Assembly: GCA_958510875.1 (NCBI GenBank)
Contig: OY294067.1
Span: forward strand, 105,692,010 to 105,756,009
Origin: Endomychus coccineus
Taxonomy: Eukaryota > Arthropoda > Insecta > Coleoptera > Endomychidae
Length of the DNA stretch: 64,000 bases
Direction of reading: 5' to 3'
The notes below the pieces were generated by a model. That model saw nothing but the letters and a program-made list of their open reading frames with translations, was not told where the DNA came from and did no database searches. How positions within the stretch are numbered: the first letter of the stretch is position 1; each line of letters begins with the position of its first letter. Positions 24,263 through 36,687 of this stretch are shown in pieces. The translations under genes were made by a program, and so were the position numbers.

Positions 24263-24884
24263 ATGCTTATGCTTTGTAGCTTAAGCCCATCAACTTTACA
24301 TTTTCTTTTTAAATCGCCTGCGCTCCGTTGTAAAATTGTTAGATTCGAAATACGAAATACTTTTATGCTTTGTAATAAATGTCCAGCTTCGTCTTAGAAA
24401 AGATTTTAGAGATCACGCCCAAAAAATTCATTTGAAGGTCTCACCGCTGCGTGCCTCTCGAGATAGAATATCAAATATCATCAACATTTTGCTCGAAAGT
24501 TGTCCCCCCCCCCCCCCCTACCAAGATTAAGTTCTGACTACGGCCCTGCCTAAGTGTAGTGAAAATTAATGGAGAATTGTGAGCGAATGGAAAACACATT
24601 ACGGTACGCCTCAAACTAATATCGCAATGAATCAATACATAACAAATTCACGCATTAAAAAAATATGGAATAAGTAGGTAAATATGTAGTTTATTTAAAT
24701 GGAATCCAAATAATGTTCTAAGATATTGAATTCATTGATTTAAAATGAATAAGAATAGATATCAACTGTACTGTATATATTTAATTATTTTACAATTTTA
24801 AAAACAAGTTGGGTGCGGGGGATCTGTAGACAAAAATTAGGGGATGCCATGTTCCGAGTCTAAATGTGAAATTTAAATGTGCAA

Positions 24885-25440
24885 TCAAGTTTGGATTATC
24901 CACCATACCATCCAAAAGTTTGTACAAGCAGCCAAGGTTTGACACCGCTTCCCAATCTCGACAAGACCAAGTTTTTCCAGCAATAATTCTTGAAGGTATC
25001 TTATAATGGAATAAACTCCATCGATTCGATGTAAGATCTGCTTGAGAAATTTCCTTAATACACGCTCAATCAATCAATGACACCACATGTCGATGGAGCT
25101 CACAATACTTGCATACTCAAACTAGGCGAAACATAGTGTCAAATAATAATAAAGCTGTATGAAAATAATATTGAGACCACACTTAGAGATGTTCAGTTCT
25201 AACCCATTTGTTTGGCAACATACATGTAACCTATTTAGATCCACCTGTAATAAAATAGCGTCTAATGTAAATGTAATTTGTAAGTAAAGCTTCCTATCAT
25301 CGGTGTAGAGCAGACATTTCACCCTAAATATTCTGGTAACATCATCTACGAAAAATATAAACATCAGTGGGTCAAAAACTGGGCCCTGCGGAATACAAGA
25401 AGTTACCTCGGAGCAAGTAGTACAGTCGATTATTCGCATT
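24885..25440 (-). pseudogene. Decayed LINE reverse transcriptase
   Basis: Minus-strand frames give SCIPQGPVFDPLMFIFFVDD, then LLYTDDRKLY (a FADD-type catalytic block with Tyr), then DLNRLHVCCQTNGLELNISK. These are consecutive reverse-transcriptase motifs. The C-terminal segment (25073-24885), with RFLK-like LRKFLKQILHRIDGVY and LGLVEIGKRC, continues it after a frameshift. It is inactive. Confidence 0.7.
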
Positions 25441-25444
25441 ATGA

Positions 25445-26925
25445 TGGAAACAGAGATGTTAAACAGTAGCCTGTTTCACTTCTCTGGTTGGAAATAGTTG
25501 AAAAATTGTGAGAATAAATTTTATAGAGCTCACATTTTTTCTTTTCGTTTATTTATTTATTAATTCGAAGAATTGATATTTTATGATTTCTGGCCCAGGA
25601 AAAGTAAAATTAAAGAAGAATTTTTCACAGCTGTCCTGTTTTTTGTGAAGTCTGATTGTCGTAAACCATAAAAATAATGATTATATCTACAACTTTTGGT
25701 AACTACGCTATTTATATTTAGCCCGTACTATATGTTTATTCTCTGGCGTTTCATTTTTTATTATTACTGTGATATAACACAACCCAACCAAAGACTACAA
25801 AAAGGCGATTCCGCGGCGATTTATTTATAAAATGAAGGTAGGGAATCTCCGAAAATGCTTTGATTGATCAGCCAAATGATCGGGGAATACCCGCTACAAT
25901 ATATCCTGATTCGTGATTCCAGCAAACAGAGTTGTTACAACAATGTTCAACACTCGACTCACATCTTGCGTTCTTCTGCTAGCCGTTCTCTTATGTCTTC
26001 AACTATACCTTTTGTAAATAAATGCAAAATGTGGTACCGTGAACCCAACGAATTCTTGTAGTAGGTTTCCACTTTCATCTACTTAATGCGATCTTGTCAT
26101 AGCTGATTATTGTCTGGCAATTGTGGAAAAACATGTATGGAATTGTAATAACGGTACCGCGTCAATCTTCATGCTAGTGTTTACCACCGCTGGAAAAGAA
26201 TTTGACTAGTTGAAAAATTTTTTCAACGAATTCCCAGGGCAATAGCAAGTCTTGAGGGGTAATTCCGAACAAACAATTCTCGCTGGTCTCTATGTACTAA
26301 TAATAAGTTCTAAAAATAAACTTTTCTTATTAATTATACATACAATGTATTTTAACTATTCTCATAAAAAGTCTTGAACATGCCAGGAAATTGTAAACTA
26401 TTAGATGAACATAACTGTCAACTAGATAATCATGGTTCACTAAATCATTAAAAGATATTGAGTCATTTTTCACGGGTGTAATTTTACAGTTGACAAATAT
26501 GTACCTACGTCAAAGAATAACACAGTGTTCTAAGACGAGCTCAGCGAGGACAGAAACCTCACGTAGAGCTGAAGGGCATCATCAATTAATAAATAATCAG
26601 AATGTGGTAGATAAAAATATGAATTTATACTAAATATAAGAAAATGAGAGTTGCATTTGAAATCCATATTAACCAGATATAAAATGAAAATCACCAATAT
26701 AAAATCTATTCTCAAAATTTTCTTTAAGCTTACAGAAATAGCAAATTTATAATGCGTGCTAAAAATACCTTAAAAAACGAAATTAATAATCCAAGAAAAT
26801 CTATACATTAAATAATAATGCTACCAACTCAATGTCGAATAAAAATAATTATTATATTTGATAAAAACATGAAACTGTAACTTTTACAAGAAATACACAA
26901 ACTCCTCTAATCAATTCATTAGCAT
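25445..26925. other. No gene seen
   Basis: AT-rich sequence. Open frames at 25864-26061 and 26530-26715 have no recognisable features. Confidence 0.5.
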
Positions 26926-26929
26926 CGTT

Positions 26930-28045
26930 AAAAATAGTAGTCCTGGTTTAGATGGTATTTCAGTTAATTCAACTTATTATTTAAAACTTCTATTATCCCT
27001 GAAGCATTTGAAATAGCTGTTGTAATTCCCATCTATAAATCGGGTACTAAAAATCAACAACTCAGTGTTATTAATAGTTTCTATACAATTTTTGAAAAAA
27101 GATGAGTTTCTTTCCAACAATCAGTTTGGATTTCGGGATAATCTATCTGTATTACGAATAATTTTAATAACAATCAAAAGGTCTTTGCACTATTTATGAA
27201 CTTTGCTAAAGCTTTCGACACGGTCCTTCATAACGAATTATTTGATATACTCTTTAGCGGAGGTCAGGGGAAACACGCACACTCAAAAACTAACTAGAAA
27301 ATATAAGTCAAACAGTTGACATTAATGGAATTTTGGGTGATCCAATAACGGTCAATATACCACAGGGTACAGTAATAGGTCCGATACTCTTCCTAGTTTA
27401 CATCAACACACAATTACAATTACAATATAAACGGTAAAATTAATTATTCTGGTCCATCATGGGATTTGGTGAAAGAAAGGGTTTGCGGAGGACAATAAAG
27501 ACATTAACAATCAATTTAACAAAAACTAATTACATCGCCTAGTAATCATTCTCGACCAGATTTTAAGTGCCTACAATTTAATAATTATATATTTATGGAA
27601 CTAATATTAAATATTCATCTATCTTAAATTGGACCATCATGATCATGTTATTTATTTGAGTAAAAAGATTAAACAACTCATAAAGTATTCTTACTAAGGG
27701 ATACACTACAAAATGAATTGCTACCAACAGTTTACAAATCTTTGGTAGATTCTTAAATGCTAGCCACAACTACATTCTGAAAGTTATTAAACACAAATCT
27801 AAATTATTTCCCACGGAACATTTCTGACGAAATTTTAAATATGAGAAACTTATATACTCTTACTGTATCTAAGTTTTTCCACCCAAAAGGGAATATAAAA
27901 GTGAGACTTATCATACACATTAGAAACACTACAAATAAACAAATCAGCATTCCTGTGTGCAGCAAATTTAAGCACAAACAACATTCCTATTGATATAAAA
28001 ACAATTTGTAATATGAAATGCTTTTCCAAAACATCTAAAAGATTC
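26930..28045 (+). pseudogene. Decayed LINE reverse transcriptase, plus strand
   Basis: Frames shifting along the plus strand give SPGLDGIS, PEAFEIAVVIPIYKSGT, NNQFGFRDNLSV, FMNFAKAFDTVLHNELFDIL and VNIPQGTVIGPILFLVYIN. Near 27840 comes the C-terminal NMRNLYTLTVSKFFH block. The order is that of a non-LTR reverse transcriptase related to the better copy at 17121-18510. Many indels make it a fossil. Confidence 0.75.
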
Positions 28046-28398
28046 ATTTCCCAAAATCAAAATACATTTTTTTTTACTGACTGAAGGTAGAGTATAAGGA
28101 TGAAGAGAAAAATTCTTCTGTTAATTAGTTTACCCAATTTAATTTGATTTTAAATACATTATAGATCACAAATGTTATCCTATTGTAATTTTAATTTTCA
28201 ATTATAATGTTTGTATCATTTATTTACACGTACAAATGTTACTTTATTGTAACAATTTGGTTTAACTCATTATAATATGTATACATATATAAAATATATG
28301 AAGTGCTAATCTCCCGAAATATGAGAACCAATCCGGCCGGTGTGCATCGATGTTTTGGGGCGTAATGACCATTTTGACCTGACAACCACAAATTCAGA

Positions 28399-28407
28399 TA
28401 AATTAAT
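28399..28407. repeat. 9-bp target-site duplication, left
   Basis: TAAATTAAT directly precedes the foldback element and is repeated exactly at 33767-33775 on its other side. Confidence 0.85.
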
Positions 28408-28769
28408 ATTTGTGTGAAGTTATCCACGCTTTTCCGGCCACACTTTTGCCGACTCGGCTACTAGTCTCTATTGAAACATTGTACGTGCAGTCCAACCACC
28501 GCGCTACATACCTCTCACTCATCTCGCTCACTACGTTCATATTTAGATGGCATACATATACGTACGTCCGATATTCATTTTATACCAATTGTAATAATAT
28601 GTACTGGTTTATTTAGTTATTTCTCCTTTCTAATCGAACATATAATGATATTATTGGAATATAATGCATTGCCTATTGTCGTACTGTGTTGTTCGTTTGA
28701 AATTAGAACCATATACAGGATAATTCAACGTATAGGTTCAAAAGAGTACAAAATTTCCTAACAGAAATT

Positions 28770-30220
28770 TCATACACTTAACTATTTAAGTGAAGTATGG
28801 ATGGTTCGTCACTGCCAAGCAATCAATTCTCCTACACCAATGACTTCCCTATGAAAAGGTACATTAGCCCACAAACTATAATGAGCAAAAATTACAGTGG
28901 GAAAAAGTTGCAGCGATACAAACAAAAAATGTCATAATAGAAATTTCATACATTCAACTATTCGAACGGAGTGTGGACGGTATGCTACGGCCAGGCAATC
29001 AACCTCTCTCACACCAATGTCTTCCCCATGTAAGAGTGCATTAGCTGACAAATTCTTATGAGCAAGAATTATGGTGGAAAAAAGTTGCAGCGATACAAAC
29101 AAAAAATTTCATAATAGGAATTTCATACATTCAACTATCAAATGGAGTGTGGACAGTATGCTACGGCCAGGCAATCAACCTCTCTCACACCAATGTCTTC
29201 CCCATGTAAGAGTGCATTAGCTGACGTATTCTTATGAGCAAGAATTATAGTGGGAAAAAGTTGCAGCGATACAAACAAAAAATGTCATAATAGAAATTTC
29301 ATACATTCAACTATTCGAACGGAGTGTGGACGGTATGCTACGGCCAGGCAATCAACCTCTCTCACACCAATGTCTTCCCCATGTAAGAGTGCATTAGCTG
29401 ACAAATTCTAATGAGCAAGAATTATGGTGGAAAAAAGTTGCAGCGATACAAACAAAAAATTTCATAATAGAAATTTCATACATTCAACTATTAAATGGAG
29501 TGTGGACGGTATGCTACGGCCAGGCAATCAACCTCTCTCACACCAATGTCTTCTCCATGTAAGAGTGCATTAGCTGACAAATTCTAATGAGCAAGAATTA
29601 TAGTGGGAAAAAGTTGCAGCGATACAAAAAAAAATTTCGTAACAGAAATTTCATACATTCAACTATTCAAATGGAGTGTGGACGGTATGCTACGGCCAGG
29701 CAATCAACCTCTCTCACACCAATTTCTTCCCCATATAAAGTTGCATTAGCTGACAAATTCTTATGAGCAAGAATTATGGTGGAAAAAAGTTGCAGCGATA
29801 CAAACAAAAAATTTCATAATAGAAATTTCATACATTCAACTATTAAATGGAGTGTGGACGGTATGCTACGCCCAGGCAATCAACCTCTCTCACACCAATG
29901 TCTTCCCCATGTAAAAGTGTGGACGGTATGCTACGGCCAGGCAATCAATCTCTCTCACACCAACTTCTTCCCCATATAAAGTTGCATTAGCTGACAAATT
30001 CTCATGAGCAAGAATTATAGTGGAAAAAAGTTGCAGCGATACAAACAAAATATGTCATAATAGAAATTTCATACATTCAACTATTCAGATGGAGTGTGGA
30101 TGATTCGCTACGGCCAGGCAATCGACTTTTCCTACACCAATGTCTTCCTTATGAAAAGGTGCATCAGCCGAAAACTTCTAATGAGCAAGAATTATAGTGG
30201 GAAAAAGTTGCAGCGATACC
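28770..30220 (+). repeat. Left-arm tandem array, about 9 units
   Basis: Units of about 168-180 bp can be followed by the conserved GCTACGGCCAGGCAATC, CTCACACCAATGTCTTCC and AAAGTTGCAGCGATACAAAC blocks. One unit around 29910 is truncated. The outermost unit, next to the unique arm tip, is the most diverged. The array faces the longer right-arm array in inverted orientation. Confidence 0.85.
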
Positions 30221-33200
30221 GTCCACACTCCATTTAATAGTTGAATGTATGAAATTTCCATTATGAAGTTTTTTGTTTGTATCGCTGCAACTTTTTTCCA
30301 CCATAATTCTTGCTCATACGAATTTGTCAGCTAATGCAACTTTATATGGGGAAGACATTGGTGTGAGAGAGGTTGATTGCCTGGCCGTAGCATACCGTCC
30401 ACACTCCATTTAATAGTTGAATGTATGAAATTTCTATTATAAAATTTTTTGTTTGTATCGCTGCAACTTTTTTCCACCATAATTCTTGCTCATAAGAATT
30501 TGTCAGCTAATGCTCTCTTACATGGGGAAGCCTGGCCGTAGCATACCGTCCACACTCCGTTCGAATAGTTGAATGTATGAAATTTTTATTATGACATTTT
30601 TTGTTTGTATCGCTGCAACTTTTTCCCACTATAATTCTTGCTCATAAGAATTTGTCAGCTAATGCACTCTTACATGGGGAAGACATTGGTGTGAGAGGGG
30701 TTGATTGCCTGGCCGTAGCATACCGTCCACACTCCATTTAATAGTTGAATGTATGAAATTTCTATTATAAAATTTTTTGTTTGTATCGCTGCAACTTTTT
30801 TCCACCATAATTCTTGCTCATAAGAATTTGTCAGCTAATGCTCTCTTACATGGGGAAGACACTGGTGTGAGAGAGGTTGTTTGCCTGGCCGTAGCATACC
30901 GTCCACACTCCGTTCGAATAGTTGAATGTATGAAATTTCTGTTATGAAATTTTTTTTTTGTATCGCTGCAACTTTTTCCCACTATAATTCTTGCTCATTA
31001 GAATTCGTCAGCTAATGCACTCTTACATGGGGAAGACATTGGTGTGAGAGGGGTTGATTGCCTGGCCGTAGCATACCGTCCTCACTCCGTTCGAATAGTT
31101 GAATGTATGAAATTTCTGTTATGAAATTTTTTGTTTGTATCGCTGCAACTCTTTCCCACTATAATTCTTGCTCATTAGAATTCGTCAGCTAATGCACTCT
31201 TACATGGGGAAGACATTGGTGTGAGAGGGGTTGATTGCCTGGCCGTAGCATACCGTCCACACTCCATTTAATAGTTGAATGTATGAAATTTCTATAATAA
31301 AATTTTTTGTTTGTATCGCTGCAACTTTTTTCCACCATAATTCTTGCTCATAAGAATTTGTCAGCTAATGCTCTCTTACATGGGGAAGATATTGGTGTGA
31401 GAGAGGTTGATTGCCTGGCCTTAGCATACCGTCCACACTCCGTTCGAATAGTTGAATGTATGAAATTTCTATTATGTCATTTGTTGTTTGTATCGCTGCA
31501 ACTTTTTCCCACTAAAATTCTTGCTCATTAGAAGTTTTCGGCTGATGCACCATTTCATAAGGAAGACATTGGTGTAGGGAAAGTCGATTACTTGGCCGTA
31601 GCGAATCATCCACACTCCATCTGAATAGTTGAATGTATGAAATTTCTATTATGACATTTTTTGTTTGTATCGCTGCAACTTTTTTCCGCTATAATTCTTG
31701 CTCATAAGAATTTGTCAGCTAACGCAACTTTATATGGGGAAGAAGTTGATGTGAGAGAGGTTGATTGCCTGGCCGTAGCATACCGTCCACACTCCGTTCG
31801 AATAGTTGAATGTATGAAATTTCTATTATGACATTTTTTGTTTGTATCGCTGCAACTTTTTCCCACTATAATTCTTGCTCATTAGAAGTTTTCGGCTGAT
31901 GCACCATTTCATAAGGAAGACATTGGTGTAGGAAGAGTCGATTGCCTGGCTGTAGCGAATCATCCACACTCCATCTGAATAGTTGAATGTATGAAATTTC
32001 TATTATGACATTTTTTGTTTGTATCGCTGCAACTTTTTTCCACTATAATTCTTGCTCATAAGAAATTGTCAGCTAATGCAACTTTATATTGGGAAGAAGT
32101 TGGTGTGAGAGAGGTTGATTGCCTGGCCGTAGCATACCGTCCACACTCCGTTCGAATAGTTGAATGTATGAAATTTCTATTATGACATTTTTTGTTTGTA
32201 TCGCTGCAACTTTTTCTCACTATAATTCTTGCTCATTAGAAGTTTTCGGCTGATGCACCTTTTCATAAGGAGAACATTGGTGAGGAAAAGTCGATTGCCT
32301 GGTCGTAGCGAATCATCCACACTCCATCTGAATAGTTGAATGAATGAAATTTCTATTATGACATTTTTTGTTTGTATCGCTGCAACTTTTTTCCACTATA
32401 ATTCTTGCTCATGAGAATTTGTCAGCTAATGCAACTTTATATCGGGAAGAAGTTGGTGTGAGAGAGATTGATTGCCTGGCCGTAGCATACCATCCACACT
32501 CCATTTGAATAGTTGAATGTATGAAATTTCTGTTACGAAATTTTTTTTTGTATCGCTGCAACTTTTTCCCACTATAATTCTTGCTCATTAGAATTTGTCA
32601 GCTAATGCACTCTTACATGGGGAAGACATTGGTGTGAGAGAGGTTGATTGCCTGGCCGTAGCATACCGTCCACACTCCATTTAATAGTTGAATGGATGAA
32701 ATTTCTGTTACGAAATTTTTTTTTGTATCGCTGCAACTTTTTCCCACTATAATTCTTGCTCATTAGAATTTGTCAGCTAATGCACTCTTACATGGGGAAG
32801 ACATTGGTGTGAGAGAGGTTGATTGCCTGGCCGTAGCATACCGTCCACACTCCGTTCGAATAGTTGAATGTATGAAATTTCTATTATGACATTTTTTGTT
32901 TGTATCGCTGCAACTTTTTCCCACTATAATTCTTGCTCATAAGAATACGTCAGCTAATGCACTCTTACATGGGAAAAACATTGGTGTGAGAGAGGTTGAT
33001 TGCCTGGCCGTAGCATACTGTCCACACTCCATTTAATAGTTGAATGTATGAAATTTCTATTATGAAATTTTTTGTTTGTATCGCTGCAACTTTTTTCCAC
33101 CATAATTCTTGCTCATAAGAATTTGTCAGCTAATGCACTCTTACATGGGGAAGACATTGGTGTGAGAGAGGTTGATTGCCTGGCCGTAGCATACCGTCCA

Positions 33201-33420
33201 CACTCCGTTCGAATAGTTGAATGTATGAAATTTCTATTATGACATTTTTTGTTTGTATCGCTGCAAATTTTTCCCACTGTAATTTTTGCTCATTATAGTT
33301 TGTGGGCTAATGTACCTTTTCATAGGGAAGTCATTGGTGTAGGAGAATTGATTGCCTGGCAGTGACGAACCATCCATACTTCACTTAAATAGTTAAGTGT
33401 ATGAAATTTCTGTTAGGAAA
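30221..33420 (-). repeat. Right-arm tandem array, about 18 units
   Basis: The same unit in inverted orientation, counted by GATTGCCTGGCCGTAGC and its variants from 30379 to about 33357. Units alternate between types with CATTTAATAG, CGTTCGAATAG and CATCTGAATAG at one site, often as ordered pairs, so the array grew by duplicating dimers. It is twice as long as the left arm, so the element is asymmetric. Confidence 0.85.
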
Positions 33421-33766
33421 TTTTGTACTCTTTTGAACCTATACGTTGAATTATCCTGTATATGTTTCAAATTTCAAACGAACAACACAGTACGACAATA
33501 GGCAATGCATTATATTCCAATAATATCATTATATGTTCGATTAGAAAGGAGAAATAACTAAATAAACGAGTACATATTATTACAATTGGTATAAAATGAA
33601 TATCGGACGTACGTATATGTATGCCATCTAAATATGAACGTAGTGAGCGAGATGAGTGAGAGGTATGTAGCGCGGTGGTTGGACTGCACGTACAATGTTT
33701 CAATAGAGACTAGTAGCCGAGTCGGCAAAAGTGTGGCTGGAAAAGCGTGGATAACTTCACACAAAT

Positions 33767-33775
33767 TAAATTAAT
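33767..33775. repeat. 9-bp target-site duplication, right
   Basis: TAAATTAAT, identical to 28399-28407, directly follows the foldback element. Confidence 0.85.
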
Positions 33776-33995
33776 GGAGAATGTTATTACCGAAAATCAG
33801 CTTACCTGATGTAACCTAAACGTTATCCGACAGTCATTAATATTCATTGTGTCACAATGAACCAGATAAGAGCACGTTTTGGCAATATTCGATTGAAACG
33901 AATATATGCAATAGTCGACGCATTTGAACTTTCCTAACTTTGTTGGTTCGTGAATTTATCTCAATAAAATTAATTGCTCATTGATAATAACAATA

Positions 33996-35812
33996 CAGTT
34001 TTAATTTTTTTGGAGTACTTCCAGTACTAGCTAAGATACAAAATTGATACTCTTTCATTCTCGATGTTCAAGGAACCTCCAGTTCAAATTTCGTGATGAT
34101 CATTTTACCGCCCCCCCCCCCCCCCTCCTGTAATATACGTATATATATATTTTATTAAAAAAAAACTAAATTGAGCTTATTTTGGATAAATCTCAACCAA
34201 ATTGAACGAAATTTGGTATGAAAGTAGTCCATATAAGTTACGAACTACATACCAAATTTCATCACAAAATATGAAACAGTTCCACCGGAATTCTACTTTT
34301 AGTGTTTTTGCGCCGAGGGTCGTAAGGCTAAGTGATAAAAACCAAATTGTAGGTTTTTTTATTAACTCTGACTTGACTGAAGTCAAATTTTACTCAAAAG
34401 TAAGGCGAACCCAAAAATTTTTCACGGCTAAGAAAAATAAAATTGATAAAATTTTTTTGATAATCCTGATGGTTCAAGATGTGAGGAACAATTTTTATAA
34501 TACATCATCGACTAAAGAAAGTATCAAATCTTGCGGTGAAAGATGTGTCATTATGCTGTATGACTGGAATATGAAAAAGAAACGGATCTTGGAAAATTAA
34601 GATACCAATGTTTCTAAAAACTGTGAATGAAAAATTTGGCAATAGAGGTTAGATTGAGCTAATATCTATGTTCATTACCGCCTACAAAAGATGCAGATTT
34701 TTACCACACGTTACGTACGTTTTTTCAAGTTTGTGTGTGGAATGGTGACGTTAGTAAGAATCCTCTTGAGTTTGAATGGAAACAAACTCCAGAGAATGGA
34801 CTAATGCCATTAAAAACTGTCATGCCACCTCTTCCAGAGGGATTGATGAAAGAAATTGCTTGCGAGTGTAAAGCTGGTTGCAAAACAGCGCGCTGTTCTT
34901 GCAAACCTACGGGTATCACATGCAGAGTTCTATGTCATCAAGGTAATGATACCTTGTGTCAAAATGTTGAAAACATAATTGAAAATTCTACGATTATTGA
35001 TGAAACTGAACAAATTGCAGTAGAAATTAATCCTGAAATTGGTGATAACGAAGATTTGTTATCTGATGATGAAGAGGAAGGGTATATTCCTCAGATAATA
35101 TGTCTGATGACATGTACGATTTCAGCTAATCCGAGACTGAGATTTTTCAAAATGTGTTAACTGACTCTGAAGCAAGTACGTGTAGCTGCGTTTCAAGTAA
35201 AAACAGCAATACAAAATTTAAACTAACAAAAAAAAATTAAATAAACTTAATTTTGTTAAAAAATTAAATTATAAAGAATTTTAATGAAGAGAAAGAAATT
35301 TTATCATAATTTTTTTCATCATATACGATGTTATGCGGACACATATATATATATGCCGTATATGGCTAATTTTTTGGTTTGCCTTACTTTTGAATAACAT
35401 TTGAGTATGGTCAAGTCAAAGTAAATAAGAAACCTACAATTTGGTTTTTATTACTTAGCCCTAGGACTCTTGGCGCAAATTCGGCAGCGTTTTGAAAATT
35501 ATCGAAATTTGGACTAAAAGTGGAATTCCGGTGAATCCATCACATATTTTGTAATTAAATTTGGTATGTAGTTTGTAACTTATGTGGACCGCCTTCACAC
35601 CCAATTTTGTTCAATTTGGTTGAGATTTGTCCAAAATAACTCAATTTAGTTTTTTTCTCAATAAAACATATATATATACATATATTACAGGAGGGGGGGT
35701 AAACCGATCATCACGAAATTTGCACTGGAGATTTTTTGAACATCGAGAATGAAAGGGTATCAATTTTGTACCTCAGTCAGTACTGGAAGTACTCAAAAAA
35801 AAAATTAAACTG
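33996..35812 (+). mobile_element. Long-inverted-repeat element carrying a CXC-like protein remnant
   Basis: The ends CAGTTTTAATTTTTTTGGAG and its complement CTCAAAAAAAAAATTAAACTG-like tail begin inverted arms of about 440 bp (33996-34440 against 35370-35812). They share AGTACTTCCAGTACT, ATTTCGTGATGATCA, a C/G run and ACCAAATTGTAGGTTT. The 900-bp centre encodes part of a cysteine-rich protein (34663-35160). No target duplication is clear. The superfamily is not assigned. Confidence 0.7.
34663..35160 (+). pseudogene. Cysteine-rich (CXC-like) protein remnant inside element
   Basis: The frame is open from 34663 and reads LPPTKDADFYHTLRTFFQVC, then LMPLKTVMPPLPEGLMKEIA. A cysteine cluster CECKAGCKTARCSCK....CRVLC comes next, resembling a tesmin/TSO1-type CXC motif, and an acidic tail with DNEDLLSDDEEEGYIP ends it. 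I recall similar LPPT...CNCK..C.T.RC.C proteins of unknown function, repeated in many insect genomes. No ATG starts it; in this frame the first usable codon is GTG at 34735, and a related block at 34480-34600 lies in another frame. It is therefore a broken copy. Its role, if any, in mobility is unknown. Confidence 0.5.
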
Positions 35813-36687
35813 AGAACATAACCCGTAAAATGGCCAAAATAGGTCAAAAAAGCCATTTTTTGGAAATTAGACCTACTTCCGGTTCAACAAGGCCATAAAG
35901 ATTTGAGGGTATTGTTACTATCATCAAAACAAACCTTTTGTTCTATATGGCTAAGCCCGCTCAACAATTTTCGCTCATTTTCCAGGCTTACTCCACTACC
36001 AGGAGAAATATCACAATAAATACGGTAGATCGGTAGAACATTGGACCTAAAAAATGTTCCACTTGAGAAGCACATGATAAAACCTCAAGGAACTTCAAAA
36101 TGTGATGAAAAGAAAATACTCACTTCCTCTATTAGTTCAACAACAGAGCTATTATGGTGATGAATTGCGATAAAAATACACCCGCCCCTCCAATGGACTC
36201 ATAAAATAGTAATTTAGGTACGTCCGATGGGTGACTTATAAGAACGAGTTAATATTAAGGATGAGGGGAAGCAGGAGCCGAGTCCGGAATATCAAAACGA
36301 TTACAATAAAAACACCTAACAGACGTGTATTGTATAATATTTAATTTCATACTGTTTATTTGTTTTTCATAAAGCAAATTTCAAATAATTCGTTAATGGT
36401 TTTGACAATTAGTTAATGTTTTATCTGTCAAAATCTTGATTCTGGCTTTAGATCTGTTGGTGATAGTTTCATAATAATATGTTGCCAGGCAACATGCCCT
36501 GATACTGTAATAGCTCATTTGCCAAACTGAAGGAACAATAAATAATGAACATTATCTAAGTTCTAAGAATTTGCAAACAGTAAATGTTATAACCGCCTTT
36601 GAGTGGATTTATCAATACTGACTTTTATATGGTAACCCATAACAATTTCTCACAGATGAAAATGATAAGGAAAGTCATTCCTTCCAA
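35813..36687. other. No gene seen
   Basis: No recognised domain or repeat; the minus-strand frame at 35884-36075 has no identifiable content. Confidence 0.45.

Larger units (their letters stand above)
23321..24548 (+). mobile_element. hAT element remnant with nested insertion
   Basis: CAGGGCCGTATCCAGGGGG at 23321 and TACGGCCCTG at 24539-24548 are hAT-type ends. Flanking octamers ACAAAGTT and CCTAAGTG agree only partly, as an old target duplication would. Inside are a transposase C-terminal remnant (23606-23791), a nested inverted-repeat element (23809-24262) and a 15-base C run (24504-24518). Confidence 0.65.
28408..33766. mobile_element. 5.36 kb foldback element with tandem-repeat arms
   Basis: The ends are inverted copies starting ATTTGTGTGAAGTTATCCACGC, and the first 330 bp of each arm are nearly identical (28408-28740 against 33435-33766). 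Inside, each arm is a head-to-tail array of units of about 177 bp, in opposite orientations meeting at about 30220. The 9-bp target duplication TAAATTAAT and the arm design match Drosophila FB-type foldback elements, which are placed with the Mutator-like (MULE) superfamily. No transposase is encoded; the open frames seen in the arms are repeats of the same non-coding unit. The element is therefore non-autonomous. Confidence 0.9.

Noticed and set aside
28410..28761. Overlapping open frames of 68-96 codons repeated at 33467-33764
   Set aside because: They are the same non-coding arm tip of the foldback element read from both ends; no domain, and the frames differ between arms.
34177..34600. 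Open frames in the left arm of the 33996 element
   Set aside because: The same sequence occurs inverted in the right arm without preserved frames.
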